From Echinococcus granulosus (lineage: Eukaryota; Platyhelminthes; Cestoda; Cyclophyllidea; Taeniidae): 64,000 bases of DNA. This document shows positions 23,201 through 38,200 of this stretch, in pieces; position 1 is the first letter of the stretch; every line of letters starts with the position of its first letter. Below the pieces are notes generated by a model, which was not told the origin of the DNA, ran no database searches, and was given only the letters and a program-made list of their open reading frames with translations. A program made the translations under genes and the position numbers. The DNA lies in assembly GCF_000524195.1 (NCBI RefSeq), contig NW_020170417.1:162893-226892 (forward strand). Direction: 5' to 3'.

Positions 23201-26200
23201 TTATCGAATATTCAGCTTCGACTGTTGAGCACGGCACCACCTAGTCGAGTGGAGTTAGTGGCAAGCGAGATGGCTGACGGTCATCGAACTATCCTTCATG
23301 TGGCCGTATTAATGTGTGCTCCGATGGCTCGTGAGACACCCGAGATGGCCGAGCACTTAGAAAACATCCTCAAGCGCACGGGCAGTGGCAGCAGCGGTTC
23401 CACATCTGCCCCACCACCGCAGCCCCCACCCCCACCCTCCGACGGCAGTGGGTGGACCACCATTTCGCCCTCCCCGCCTCCGCCACCCCCTCCGCCCCTT
23501 CCAAGGTCACTGCACTCCCTTCTAAATCTGTGAGCCAGTTGGTTGATTTTCAACGCTCTGTCATTCTTCTCTACCCAACTTATTTTCTGATCAGAAGCTC
23601 AAGTGTTAAAGATTTTGAAGAGTTCAGTTAAGGTCCATAATTTTCACACCTCTGCTACCGATCATGCCGATTTGAAACAAATCTCTCAAATGGTTTTCTT
23701 GAGATAATTTTGCTTCCTAACCAATATGATGTCCCAATTCGAGTTTTCTTATGTTTGATTCCATGGCAGACCTTTGAGTTTCACTATTGTGCTCCTCCTA
23801 TTACATCCAAGTCTATTTTGTTTTCAAATACCTTTTTAAGTCGTTCAATAATACTTCTGTGATCAGAAAGACAAAAGCCCAAACTGGTTGTCGTGAATTT
23901 GAGTCTTTCAAAGTTGAAACAGCGTTTTTATCTTTTTGTCTCAGACAGAGGGCATACGTGGTCCCTTTCACTTATAATTACAGACGTTAAATAACGTCAG
24001 AATGATTTGTTTTCATCCTTACTTTCTCGTATTTATTTGTGTTATCCATATGCAAATAATGGTGTTACACTGTCAACATCACCCATGGTAGAGACTGATG
24101 CATTTGTCACGCTAATTATGTTTTCTTTGTAATTTACTCCTCACATCGTTATTCCACCAGTGTAACGGAGCTATTGTTGCAATCAAACGTCTGGATTTCA
24201 TTGGATTACTCGAAAATATCTACTTTGTAGTTACAATTCCTGCGTTTCCATAGAAGTTTAACGCATCGGCACAAACGTTTCAGCGCCTTAACTGAGGAAG
24301 CCAGTGTAATTTATAATACCATTTTTTACTCGATCTTTTCCTTTAAAATACTTTTATGTAATAAGCTTTTGTTCCCCTTCTTGATAATGGGTATTGCAAC
24401 TGTGCAATGGTAGGCTCATCTTCAATTCGTCGATTTTTTCAAGCTTAACGAGTAATATTAACTTTCCACAGCTACCCACACTTGCCCTTAGTGGAAGTAG
24501 AGCATTTGGATGAAAATTCAATGAATCTTTTGTTCTGTTGGCAGAAGCGCTTCTAGCAACCAGCGCTTGTCAAACGCTGGGGCGGCGTCAAGCGCCGCCA
24601 CCGCCTCCTCCTCCACCTCTTCGGTCCACGACCTCTTCATTCGCTCGCCTCTGGAGGCGGCGGCAGCAAGTGTTGTGGAAGCAGCGGCTGCGGTATCAGT
24701 GGCCGTAGCCTCCTCCTCATCCACGTCATCTGGTGGCCACTTCTGTCACATGGCCCCTCTGCCGGCGACAGAGGAGGCGTCGCGTCGAGTCGCCTCGCAT
24801 CGAATCCTTCGCGCTCTCATCCTCCATCCCCGACTGCGCACCCTTCTGCCGCATCTCCTTTCATGCCTTTCAGACGACGGACTGACGCCATTCATGCTGG
24901 CTATCCAATGCAAGGCTTACCAAGTGGCTGTGTTTCTGCTAGACTTTCTTGCTGTAAGATAGCATCTCGTCCTTTATCCGTAGAGCTATCAAATAATAAT
25001 CATCAGACATTGTAAACTCCACCATCTTGACGATTTTCATTTACTGGCGACATGCTGAATTGTAGACGCTATTATGTCTCCTTTCTGCATACTGATCTCG
25101 ATTAACGACCGATATTAGATTTTCTTGGGGCTTCTCTTGGGCTCTGACAAGCCTACCTTTTCGCATGGCAGCTTTGATATCTATTATGCTCAAACCTTAC
25201 TTTTGAACCGTTGTGTACCTCATTCATTGGGGCGGTTTTTGTTAGATATTTCCTCCAGGTTTTTTGGATAGGGACCAGCTGTCAAATTTACTTTGACCAC
25301 GTCCGATGGCTGCCAAATAGCCTTTGCATTAGTGATGCTGATGGTTTCTGTGAATTTATTATGCCATTGCTCGCTTTTGCCTCTTTCCCTTCTTGCCCAA
25401 TTAGCAGCACGCCATCGCCGAGAGCCGTGTAGCATTGATCTCCATCGGATTTGTGAAAACCAATTCTGGTGGTGGATGAATCTTCGCTTATTGCTACACT
25501 TTTAACCATTCATCTCTTTACAGATCATCTGTAGACTGCTGTGCTTGGTTCCGCGTCAAATTCTGGCAGAAACAGATTTGGCTATCCATAGTTATCAGTG
25601 CATTCCTTTTGTAACAGAATAGTAGCTTTGGTCAGGAATCATTATTGACATTCCTTGATGTAAGCATTTAATTTGGTCTACTTTTTCCTACTTTGCGAAT
25701 TAAGCCTCAGCATTGATTTTACCGCCGCTGTCAGATGGATTATGGGCACGTTGGTCTCATCATTTCAGCAATTTGACTATTTTTAAAGTAGGAGATATTG
25801 GACCAAAAAACAAAACGATATTTTTTTCTTTAAATCGTACCATTTAGTGCTGGCGACTAGCCTTCCCTATTGTTGCCATCAGATATGCGAAAAGTAAACT
25901 TAGTGATTAGTAGGTCTTTAATAGTAGTAGTTTAATGTTTCCTGTTGTGAACTGGAGTTAATTTGTGTGAGTACGGACCCTGTCGAAATCCCAGCCGAAG
26001 ATAAGACTTTGAGAAAAAACAAGGTCTTTGATGCTAATAATTGCGAGTTTACAAGGGGTAGAACGGTTATGTTTCCCTATTTATCAGCCCTACTAATCCA
26101 AATCCACTGATTAATTAGGTATCCTTTAAAAACCAAACTTGGTAAATCTGTAACAGCCTTGTATTTCTACAGGTATTTAGTTCTATTCCATGTTCAAATT

Positions 26201-29200
26201 CCGGCCGGAAAAGCCATTATATTCCTTCAGTGGTGACTAGAGTAGTTCGGAATAAGCCCGATTATTTACAAATTGTAACAAGTCTTAGTCCTAGTTCCAG
26301 TTGAACGCAGGGTTGTCTGGCACTTGATTAGCTTCGACTGTTTCTCGATGCTTTCAAAAGTGGATAGAACAATCGTGATTGTTCTTCAATGATGCCTTGT
26401 GGTATTTAAAATAAGTCACGACAGGATTATGCTATTAGAACAAAGTTGACACCGACGAATTTCAGCCATAGAATTTTTGTTACTGGGTGAGTTTCTTCTG
26501 CTTTACTTCAGGAATTAGAGGGCATTCGTTCGGACGGTAGCGAGGAGTCCGCACATCAATTCCGCTACTCCCGTCTCATGCGCTATCTCTTCCCACCCTC
26601 TGCACGTCTTGACGACTCACCTCTCTTCACCCTCTGCTACAACGACACCTGCAGTTTCACCTGGACCGGGCCTAACCATATCCGTCAGGACATTTTCGAG
26701 TGCCGCACCTGTGGTCTCATGGATTCTCTTTGCTGTTGTTCAGAGTGCGCACGTGTCTGCCACAAGGGGCACGACTGTCGCCTTAAGCGCACCTCTCCCA
26801 CAGCCTACTGTGATTGCTGGGAGAAGTGTCGCTGTCGCAGCCTCGTACTCGGTCACCAGGCCTCTCGACTCTTCCTCTTCCAACGCCTTCTACTTCACAC
26901 TGACCTCGTGTACTTGCCCAACCGGGCAAATGAACACCTTCTGGTCTACCTCACTCGTTGTGTTGAGCGTCAGACACGAGAACAAAAGCAATACAAATCG
27001 GCACGAAGACGTGGGGGCAGTGGTAGTGGTGGCGGCAACGGAGGTGGCGGAAGTGGAGGTGGTGGCGGAGAACGTGGAACTCTCGCTGGTGCTCGTGCAA
27101 GCGGCTCCACTTTGGACGAACCGGAGCACGATCTTGAACCACCGACCTTCTCAAGAGATGCTCTTGAGCTGGTGCTTGATTCGAAAGCAGCGGCTGCCAG
27201 TCTGCTATGTGATTGTAAAAATGTCGTCGCGACGGAGTCCTTTGCCAAGTTTGGGGACAGAAAAGGCAAATCTGGAGCTTGTGTAAGTATTTTTGTAACA
27301 TGGAAATTCCTCTACTTTCCCCTACTTAATTTAACATCTCTCTCAAATGCTGTTCTTTCCGATATCGTTTAGTCTGCCGTCATCATCAATGTACGATCCA
27401 AACACCTGTTCAATGCATCTGAACCGGAAAAGGTCTTTATTTTAGGATGAAAGTATTTCCTTTTGTTTAAAATAATTAAGGTGCAAGGCTGAATGAGCAG
27501 AAGCGTTAAAAAGCGTTATTTGCTGAGGTAGTTTGCTGTTCGTCTTGTTATATTTGTCAATGCATCTCATCAGAACTTGGCATTTAGCGTCCTGCTGGAT
27601 CCGGGTGTGCATGTAATCAGGTTTACCATGCGTTAGACAACCTTTGATTTCATTTGACGCGGGCACTACCTTTGCCACAAGTACATAGCTCGATGACTCA
27701 ACCTGGCTGTTATTATCTAAAACCAGTGGGAAGTTTAAAATAATTCATATTTTTTTTTATTAATTCACTTCTCATAGCGTTGAGGTCACAACACTGGTAA
27801 GAAACGCCGTTATGAGTTTTCTGTACTTATGTTCGATAAGTCCTGTACTGAAGGCTTCTCTTCCCCATTACGGTTTGCATTTAGTGGAAGGTTTTTTTAT
27901 TTTGGATAATTTCAGCATAGCTGTATTTTCAGTTGAAATAGTGAAGTTGGGAGCAGTAGTGGCTAGTTTTACGAGCGACAAGTAAACTCTGTTTTACCAG
28001 CCTATCGTTTTCATCGTTTAGCACAGGGGTCGTTACCCTAGCATGGAGGTAGCACAATAAGTGACTGACAGGTAAGAATAAACGGAGCTTGTACGCTTTC
28101 TTTCAACGTTTCCTACATTTTTTCAGAAATACTAAGAAAATCAGATCAGGTATGTAGAACAGGGTTGATAGGATTCCCCTTTTATTTGACAATATCACGC
28201 TTCTGAACGAATTCGGATTTGAGCCATTCCTGGTAGTAGTTTGTTTGGCGCGTCTAGCAGTTGTCTGTACTTCCTCCTGCGTTTAGCAATCCGTGATGGC
28301 AATCCAATCGGGTACCTCTCAGCTTGACGATTTCGTCTTTACCCTCCTCTGCAAGTGTCCGGCGGAGTTTGTGCAGCGCTTCATCAACACTCTGGCGCGT
28401 AGTCTTTCCGATCACCTCTCCGGTGATCGCGGTGTCCACCGTCTCCTCACCCTCTCCCTTCCCTCTGTCACCGGCTCTAGCGCCGAAAGTACCGATGCCT
28501 ACTTCTATTGCCAGCGCGGCATCGCACGATTTGTGCGCTCTGTGGCCCGTGTCTACACTGGTCTTATGCTCGAACTCAGCCCCGATCACCACAGAAAGAA
28601 ACCGTGAGTAATTTCTGTCGCCTATTCTCCTGCCAAACTGTTTGTTAAACTGGGTCACATGAAGATCTTTTTCCGATGGATTCGCAAAAGTAACACTGTT
28701 TATTTAACAATGAATAAGTGAAAGCACGAGTCTGTAAAGCACTTCTTTAATCTTTGAAAATAAATCGTAATTCAGGAATTGAAACTGCCTAACGTTTTAA
28801 CCTGATCTACAGAATCAACTAATGGTGCCATAATGTGATGAATCTAACGGTCCCAGCGTTGTCCTGCATATGTGAGGTTTAGCTAATCCATGCTTCTTAC
28901 ACCCATTTTGATAAGTTAACCTCAGACGAAGTACTTTATTACGTTGTTTCAGGCGATTGGTGACACAAGCACAGCCGCTTGAACTGGCACGTTTTGTCTT
29001 CTTTCAACTGGCACCTGTCGCACTCCCCGAGCTCGCTTTCCTCGCGGTAAAGGTCATTGCACCAGTGCGCATCGGTGCGCTCCGCTCTACCGCAACCTTC
29101 AATCTCACCTCCCAGCAGGGTGAAGCCATTCATGTAAGCTTACGGCCTATCGTTTTCGTTGATGTAGCGATTAAATGTCATGACAGATCAGATTTAAAGT

Positions 29201-32200
29201 TCTAATGTTCTCTTCAAACGTGGCGTTGCACTTGCGTGGAGGCTTGCTATAGTTTCCCGACTGATGCGCAGTTCTGCTGGAGATTGTTATGTTGATTTCA
29301 GTCCCGATTGTGGGTACGAATACATCTTAAGAACCGGAATTTTGTCCTTCAATATTGCATGATTCTTTCGATTTGAGCAGGAGTGCCTAGAACTACATAA
29401 AATTCTCCTTTTTCCAACTTCCTAGACCCTTTTTTCTCTATGACTAATTTCCCAGTGCCTCGGAATTTGCGCCCGTTCTATTCCCCCGATTGGTCATTAT
29501 CACATACAGTTGTCTTAGCTATCACCATGACCCCAAGACCAAAGTATTATAAGGACTCGAGAATGGAACTCTCCTGGGACTCCGGTAGTCAGTCGACAAC
29601 CTTGTGCGCATACACCGTACTCCAAGCTTACTCATGCAGGTCGGTGATAGACAGCCACTTTGATTGTTTGGGTTGAGGTCTCGATAGTGCCTATGCTCAC
29701 AAATAAACGCCAAGTCCTAACATTTTCTCGGCAGTGTTGGGAGGATATGGTCTTTACTTCACACTTGATTTGGCTGCATCGTGTACTAGAGGCTTTTCGC
29801 ACTATCGTCAGCTTGGCGAATATTTCCGTTCTCACTAACCAGCAATTTTTTCACTACGAAGATAGCATTCTAGAAAGTTGTCTGGATGCCTTTTGTGTGA
29901 TTTTGTTGGCGAATGTGGTAATTGTGTTAATTTGGAAGTCCTGACTTTGCAGTTAGGTTAACCGATGCATTTCTGATTCTTTTATCTGATGCAGATTACA
30001 GGCCAGCCAATGAGGGAAATGGTTTATGTCAGACAGCACAGAAATACAATAAATTGTATGGAAGTGTCGGACTACGCATGATATTTTAACCTTAAAAACC
30101 CTAGTTGCACAGTTTTACAATGTGTGCCAATCATTTGTATCAAATAGTTATGACTGATCACTTTGATAACTGGCCCATCCACTCAGGGGCATCTTGTTAA
30201 AGACTGCCGTAGTGGCATCCGCCTTAATTTGAGGCTCTGGTACAATCGACTTGGCTTCACTTCATCAACACACTCATTCAAATATGCCAACGATTGTTTC
30301 CCCTATATGGTATCATTGAGCGTCAAATTTCCACCATTGTTCTTTGGAATGATCCAGTAGACATGTTTCTGTCATGACCTTACGTAGTTAGGTTAATGAC
30401 AAAATCGTTTCCCGTATGGCTTTCAGCTTGGGCAGCCTTAGGTGACAAATTACGTGAATGATTTATTTTCCCGTCGCAGGAATTTTTTCTCACGTAGACT
30501 ACCCTTGGATTTTCACACTTAGTGGCATGGGTTAAGCTCCAAGCTTACGTGTAACGTAGTTGTGGGTGAAATTTTATTCACCCTTACTCTGCGATTTTGC
30601 TGGATATTAAATTAATCCGTTCATTGCGTATTTTGTGGTATTAACTTTGTTCTGTTAGCCATGTTCTTTTGTTATGTTGTAGCATTTTTTTACCAATATT
30701 GGCAATAAATTAATTTGTTGCATCAAGAGCTTTCCCTACACTCTCAGGTAGGTTTACATCTCTTTCCACAAGCATTTTAATGCGGATCTTAATTTTCTGG
30801 AATTGGGGATTTCATTCCATTATAGTTGCTTGGTGGATGACCCCAGTCTAAAGAAGTTTAATCAAAGTGATGTCAAACAATGTTTACCCCTTTCATGTAA
30901 TGTGTATCTTAAGGTTCCTTTCAAATTTAGTCCATTGGGACCTCATGAGTTGAGAATGGCTTTTGGCCAAGCTGAACTTCCCCTTGTCTTCACATCGGTT
31001 TCATCCTCGTGGCACATACTAATCAAGGGTTTGGCTTTCACCTTTTTGACCTCTCTAAATAAACTAAAATAACACGTTTATTTGTCATGAAACTGTTGTC
31101 ACCAAATTTCAGCTAGACAGCCAAGTAAGTTCGTGCAATTTCGATGATCGCAGAAGGTGTTTTAGAGTACAATATTTACACGATGAGTTAGTCACCAGTA
31201 TAATATGTAATCCCTTCTTAAGGGGACACAGACTTGAAGAAATGTAAGGGGGATGCGTAGGTCTAGGTGAGGCACCATCTCTTTCCATTTCTAAGTTGTG
31301 TCGTGAAGTCTTCTCATAAACGAGTTTTCCAGCAGTGTGAAGCCTTGCATTGTCTTGCAGTACTAATAACGTAACTTCTTTGACTCATCGATTAGTCGGA
31401 AATAGGAGTTCGTGGACGCTTTCAAGTTGTATTGTGTTGTATCGCGTAGGCAGATCTCAGCTGGACCTGAAGTGACATAGTGAGTGGGTCGTTTGGGCAC
31501 AGCTAATGATATATTTGTTCGCTTGATGCTGAAAATCAAAAACGGTGGCACATTGTTGTGCGATAAAAGAGGTAAAGGATGTGTTGATAGTTTGTGAAGT
31601 TTACTGTCATCTGTTAGTTCTTGTTGGTGGGACTCATTGGCTTGGGTTGAGATTGTTTGTGTTAAAAGCTATGAAAGGACTTTGGTACATTAACTCACAA
31701 CTCCTTCGAGTAGAAATGGTACTCTAATTTTAGTCATTATCAAGACTATATGGTCTTCTTGAGGGCGATAATCGTCGTCTGGAGATTGACCACTAGAATC
31801 AGGACGTTAAAGCCATTTCTGGCCATTACGTTTTACCACTACACCTCCTCCGGCTGGTATACAAATATTATGGGAGGCTTATGATGCTCTGGACTCCAGT
31901 TTTAGTTCATAAACTCGAGAAGCTCGAATCGCACCGATTAAACTCAATGATATTTTATGGCACGAGGATTTAAAACACCATGAAATTAGAAAAGAACACA
32001 ATAAAGAGTACTGATAGACTGCCACATCCCATAGCGGTGAGCTCTACCAAAAACTGGGCGAGCTTTTTGGACACTTGATATAATATCAATGGTAGTCCAT
32101 ACCTGTACCTTAACCATATCCGCGGGCTAGCAAACATCTGTAGGCTCTACTTGTCAGTAAAACATTACTGAACGAAATATCTTGAATGGTCCACCTATTC

Positions 32201-35200
32201 AGTGTTAGGGTTCCTTTTGTATAATTGGTAGATGACATTCTTCCTACATCCATAGGTTATTCGCGTTTCTGTGCATTGTGTTGAATGACGGTTGGTTTTT
32301 CATTATCTCCCAGGGTTTCGACCAAGTTCTGGCTGCGGAGAGATCCTTGTTCTCTCGATCGCGCCAGTCGCAATCTTCTACATGCGCATCTTCCGTCAAT
32401 GGTTTTTTTGGTCTGGGAAATGCTCTTGACTGCCCCAATTCCACGATTCGTAGTTTGCTCTACGGTTGTGGTTCAACAGGCTCTGCTGCCTCCACACTGC
32501 TGCCCACTTGGAAGGTCAGTGAGCGTCGGCATCCGCCGGCTTCACCACCCAAGACTGAACAGCAACAGCGGAAGCCACTGCAATCATCTGAACGTGGCAA
32601 GTCGTGTGTCAGTACCGATATCATTCCATACAGTGTGGAAGAACCTATGGTGGGTTGCACATCATTTTTTCCATCTTGCAGAGGAATAGTTCTGTGTAAA
32701 ACTATTCCTTTTAGAACTACCTGGTCTGGGAAGTAGTAAATTTGTTGTTCTGGGCTGATGAATTTCATCTGCTTGCATTCGAAATCGCCATCATGTGTCG
32801 TTTCCAACGCTGTCATACAGTGTTGAGCGGCTGTTTCATGCGTGCGATTTGGATGTCTTTTCATTTGACTATTCAGAGAAGATAATTAATTTACTATCTA
32901 AAAACGAACTCTGTTAAAAATTCTTGAGCTGATTTCTTTGCATTCTTCAACCCGGGACCGGTTTATTTGTGAAACGCCAAATCTAATTTTAAGTTTGATA
33001 TATCGACTGATTATTCCCTCTATTAAAACTTAGCAATTTATCCTGCGGTAGGACATTGATAGCACCAGTCAAGAGCCAGCTCCGGGTTCATCAAACCATA
33101 TGAAACGCCACCGCCACCGCAGCCAGAGCAGCGGGGGCGGCGGGGATCATCAAAGTCCCCCTTCAAAGCACCGTCGTCGGCATCGCCATCATGGCAGACG
33201 CCATCGTAATCACGACACCATTGATCCGGCATCACAACCGCCACAGCCACCCGTCATTGTGGTTGAGTCCTCCGTAGCGACCACGAATTCCACCACTTCC
33301 ACGAATCCCTTCGCAGAGATGGAACTTCTCCCAGCTGCCAGTGGTGACTCGGATACGGATGCGGATATTCGAAGCAATGAGTTGGACAGCAATGCTACCA
33401 CTGCTGCCGCTGCTTCCACCCACACCGTGGAGGAGGGAGAAGAAGATTTTAGTGATACGGCATCAGAAGAGGACGAGGACGTAGCAGCAGACTCTGAAGT
33501 GGAAACGCATTCCATCACAAGCAGTACCGGTGGTGGTGGTGGTGGTGGTGGCGGAGATGGAGGTGGTGTTGAGAGATCTCTACTACTTCATCAGAATCCA
33601 CAGATTGAGGCTTCGGGATCGCAACACAGTTCTATAAGCAGTACGGCAGCCACTGCGGGTACCACAGGAAGTGTGATTATGGACATGGACGCTTCTGTTG
33701 CTGGCGGTAGCCTAGGCACTGTCTCAGGAGCCGTGGGGTCAGCATCTTCCCAGCAGGAATTTATCGCTTCCTATCCACCTGAGCGAGATCAACAGCCACC
33801 ACCGGGAGGCAACAACACAATGGATGATGATACTGTAGTTGTTACTATGTTCTGTGGCAGTGATGAGGAAGAGGAGGAAGAAGAAGGTGATGAAAACGAA
33901 TTAGATGAAACCCTTCCAATATCGGAGATGGGTCTGGAGGAGGATTTGGATCATGGCACCCGTCGGCGTAATCAGCGTGATGATGTTAGTGAAGTAGAGG
34001 ATGACGACGAAGATGATGAGGATGAAGAAATTGAGGATGATGAAGAGGTCGGTGTTGAGGAGGAAGAGGAGGAAGAAGATGATTCTGAAGATGATGGGGG
34101 TGAGTCAGAGGACGATGAAGATGACGATGTTGGGGAGGAAGAAGAGGAAGAAGACGACGATGAAACTGAAGAAGAGGAAGAAGTTGCACACGAACACGGC
34201 GCAGAAGGGGAGGAAGAAGAGGAGGAAGAGGACGCTTACTCCCAAGAAAGCGAGCCAGTAATTAGAATCTCCTTTTTCCTCTTTCTAGGTTGTCTTCAGT
34301 TTCACTCCACTTTTGCCTCTTGTCTAGAGTCCACCTCCGTCTTCCCCATTTTCACCATGGTCGCGTCATCCAAGTGGTTCGTCGAATGCTCCAGCTCCCA
34401 CGACTTCTGCGGAGGATGCTGCGCCGACTACCTCGACGTCCACCACTGCGACTACTGCAGCTTCCCGAAATTTCCCCACCTCTTCATCCACTCTGGCGCG
34501 TCTTTACTCTGCAGCCCTCTCTTCAGCCTTTGACCAACGTAAGTCGTTGGATGATTCTCCTCTTTTTCATTCACTGATTGCCCACTTTCACTGATTACGT
34601 CGCCCCAGGTACTGGACACAACACTTCACTCGCTTCACGCAATGCTCTGGCTAGGTTGAACCTTCTTACCGCTCCCCTATCACCACCTAGAACAAACTCC
34701 AACAACGCGAACACTGGTTCACCCACCGTCACCACAAACGTCCTCAGCGGAGTTACTCCGACTGTTAGCAGTGCACCCATCGTCAGCATTACCGAACCCG
34801 CCTCTAATAATGACACCTCTGAAGCGAAGAAAGTGGGTCTCTATCTCTACCGTCTCCACTACTGGGAAAAGTCCATCACACTAAAAACATCTTTTTAGCA
34901 TGGGATCCATGTAACGCAAGTTCAACTAAGTCGTGCTTTTGCCTGCCTCCTTCGACTTCTCGCTGACGTAATGGCAGATCTCGTCAACCGCGGTAACGAA
35001 GGCGTGGACACAGAAGAAGGAATCGGGGAAACCGAGGGGTCAGCTACCACCGGGTCTCACACGGGCAACAGCGATATGCGACGATGTGTCTCCGCACCCG
35101 TGTTCGTGCACTCCTCACTCGATTTGCCGCTACTGCGTAAACTGCGTGTCCTCTCGCGCAAGGGCAATGGCTACTGCCTCGCACCGCTGCGCTCTCTTGT

Positions 35201-38200
35201 GGCCGCACGGCCTACTGACAGTATGGATCAAGCTCTCATCTGCACTGCAGTGGGTTTCGTGTTGGCGCCGGTGTGGGCTTGGCTCACTGAGGCTCTTGAT
35301 GGTTTAGAGTCGCGTCTTCGTGCTAGAGCTGCGTGGAACGCTCAGCATCCGAACGCCGGCTCAGTTGAAGTCTCTGCCTTGGATTCAGGTATGCCTTTTC
35401 TTTTAAAGAGCGGTAGTGATCTACAATTGCTTTAACGGAAACTAACAATCAGTTTTTTGGGTTAAAACCTTCAATGGTGTATTTGAAGAGAAAGAGCGAT
35501 GGGATTTGATGCTGACTTTTGGTTTTCACTATTAGTTGAATCATTTTGTTTGTTTTTCCCGATTTAGGCGTTAAACAGATAGCACAACTTTTTAATGCCC
35601 CTAAACTGGTGAACTTGATCTTGGCTCGTCCGATCAGTCATTTTTGTTGCTGTTGAATAGGTTAAAAACTCCATTTCCGTCATATTTAATAATTCGACTA
35701 ATGGGTTTGATGAAATGCTTTTTGTGCATGCGTAATTCCGTATTGGGAGTAGTCTACTTTACCAATGATTTTTTAATTTTCAAAGTTTACTAAGTCAGTC
35801 TGGATGCGTCTTTCCCAACCAGAAGCAAGAAGCGTTCACAGTAGATGACATAGTTGAAGAGGGATTGAAGGTTTTTGCCTTCTTAATTCCTAACTGTTTG
35901 TTAATCTTGCAAGAATGACTTGAGTGGTTATCCTCTGCTATATTTAAATTCTTTGGTCATTGTTGAGGGCGACTTTAATGCCCAATTGTTTCTATCTTCA
36001 GGAACTTCTGGCCGTCGGAAAGAAGGCAAATCAGATCGAGTGAGTTAGTGGTTACATTGAAATCAACTGTTGAATATTTCTTGTCCCTGCATTTTCGTGA
36101 TATCGAAGTAGCTTGGTGATAGCAAATTAGTTGACTTATTCATAGCCTTGGATATCATTGCTAAAGCTATGTCTTACATTAATGCGGGTTTTTGAGTGTG
36201 TATCCATGGAGTGGTATCCAAGTTTAAGTAAGCTAGATTGAATCTTCTTCCTTAATATTTTTAAGACTGGAAGTGGCGGCAGATCGAGTTCTCAGCATCA
36301 GCAATCTGCCGCAGAGAACACGGCCTCTAACGCAGTTGGATCAAGTTCCAACGCAACAGGAGGTGCAGGAACATCAGCGGGTACAGGGCACACCGCCACC
36401 ACTGGTGCCGTCACTACAGGCGGCGGTGAAGTGGGCACAGGTGGGGGCGGAAGTGGAGGCAGGAATTCTTCAAATCGTCAACAACTCCTTAGCTACCTGC
36501 TCTCGTTGATGCGCACAGCCAATAACGATCACGGTGTGGTCGTTCCACCCGTTGATGTCTACAGTTACAAGCACACCGCCTACCTCGTCGACTCCTTTCT
36601 TTACTTTTTTAAGGTACCGCTTACCCTTAGCCAAAACCTGATGTACATTGCAATGTTTGGGGGTACTTTTCAGGTGGCACGCAAGTAAATTAAACTAATT
36701 ACATGTGTTGAAACCGTTTTTTGTTTATCGCCTGAGTAAATGCTTTCGAGAGAGCCATTGGGCGCCAAAGATGTAGAAGTATCCACCGCATTTTTTAGGT
36801 AGAGTTATTGGCAGCCGAAGCATTCAGGTCAGCTTATTAAATATGCTTGAGTCAAATGAAACGGACATTTGCCTAGAAATCTGGCAGTTCGAAGGTGATG
36901 TTCCTTCTTGCTGATGCTTTATATATGGCGTCGATTTGTGCATTCAGTAACTGTTTACCTGTACCTGTCCTCCGCTTAAAAATTGGGGTTTCACCAATGT
37001 GCCATGAATTTGTGATAGGGGTAGGATAGTAAGATAATGTTTGAATATCCACCCTGACTTGAATGTCCTTGCCTATTTCTAGTTGGCTACAGTTACTTAT
37101 GCAAAAATTTAATATTTACAAGTTGGAGCAATATGTTACCGGAGTTTCCTATTTCTGCTCATAAAACTCAATTAATGCGTTTTACCGGTAGTTTTTTTCG
37201 ACATTTCTTCGTCATTGATACTTATTTTCCGTTGGGTTGGGTGCTTGGTAAAATTGCAAACTAATTTGCATCGAGTTTACGGACCTCGGTGTTTCTGAAA
37301 ACTTTGTGAGGCATCGAAATTCATTCGGTACCATTTCATCGGGGAGAAGCTCCTAAATCTTTCAAAAATTGTTTTGATGCAAATATTGAAATTCTGAATG
37401 CATACCTCCTGAAGTCCTTGGCTTGGTCGAATTCCATTTCACAGAACATCACTAGAAATAAACATTTTAAATTTGAAGCGTGAAGTACGTCCCATCTTCA
37501 TTATTTGAAATAGTTGTTATGAAATGGATCCTAATTTTTGTTTTAGAGGTGGAAATTCTGAGGCTTGAAATAGTGATTTTTAAAAAAAATGCATTTATAA
37601 TGAAGCGGCTTAACAATGTTTTTGCAAATAAAATCCCACAAGTGACACTATTTATCGGCCCATTTCTGCGACTGATTTTACCCGAGTTGATCTTTTTAAG
37701 GGTAAATTTGCTGATATACCAGGAAACAAGCGCCGGAAATCTCACTAACTTTTATCCTCTCAAGGTCTTCGAAAGCACATGGCCCTCGGGCCTGATGCAC
37801 CATCTGATCCACCTTAATGATTTCGACGCTAACGCGAAGGAACGTATGGAGGTGGGAGAGGAGGGAGAAGAGGAACCGGGCCCAAATGTACCCGTGGCAG
37901 CAGCCGGATTAACAGGCGGACCCAGTGATACCGATAATGTGGTGGGTCTTTTCCAAGGTCATCCGTTGGCCCAGTGCTCTGACGCCTTCTTCCGCCGCTC
38001 CGCCAGCACTCTCTCCCTCGTTGGCGTGGGTGTTGACCCTGTTCTTGCTCCTGCCTCCGAGGCGATGCCACTCGCTTTCACACCGCAACAGCTCCATCCC
38101 AATTCTCGACGCTCTGAACTCTTCGGTACTGTCAGGTGAGTTCTCTTTTCGTCCTAGTACAATGCATCCCGCTTTATTACTTTACTACTGTCGTAGAAAG

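Noticed and set aside
26609..27301. Long alternative frames over the UBR-box exon, including 225 codons on plus and 99-116 codons on minus
   Set aside because: The UBR-box frame matches the family residue by residue; the others have no resemblance and arise from Gly/Ser-rich composition.
33986..34261. Open frames on both strands over the acidic tract of UBR5 (Lys/Met-rich on plus, Leu/Pro/His-rich on minus)
   Set aside because: Shadows of GAG/GAA/GAT triplet runs in exon 16; only the Asp/Glu frame is continuous with the rest of UBR5.
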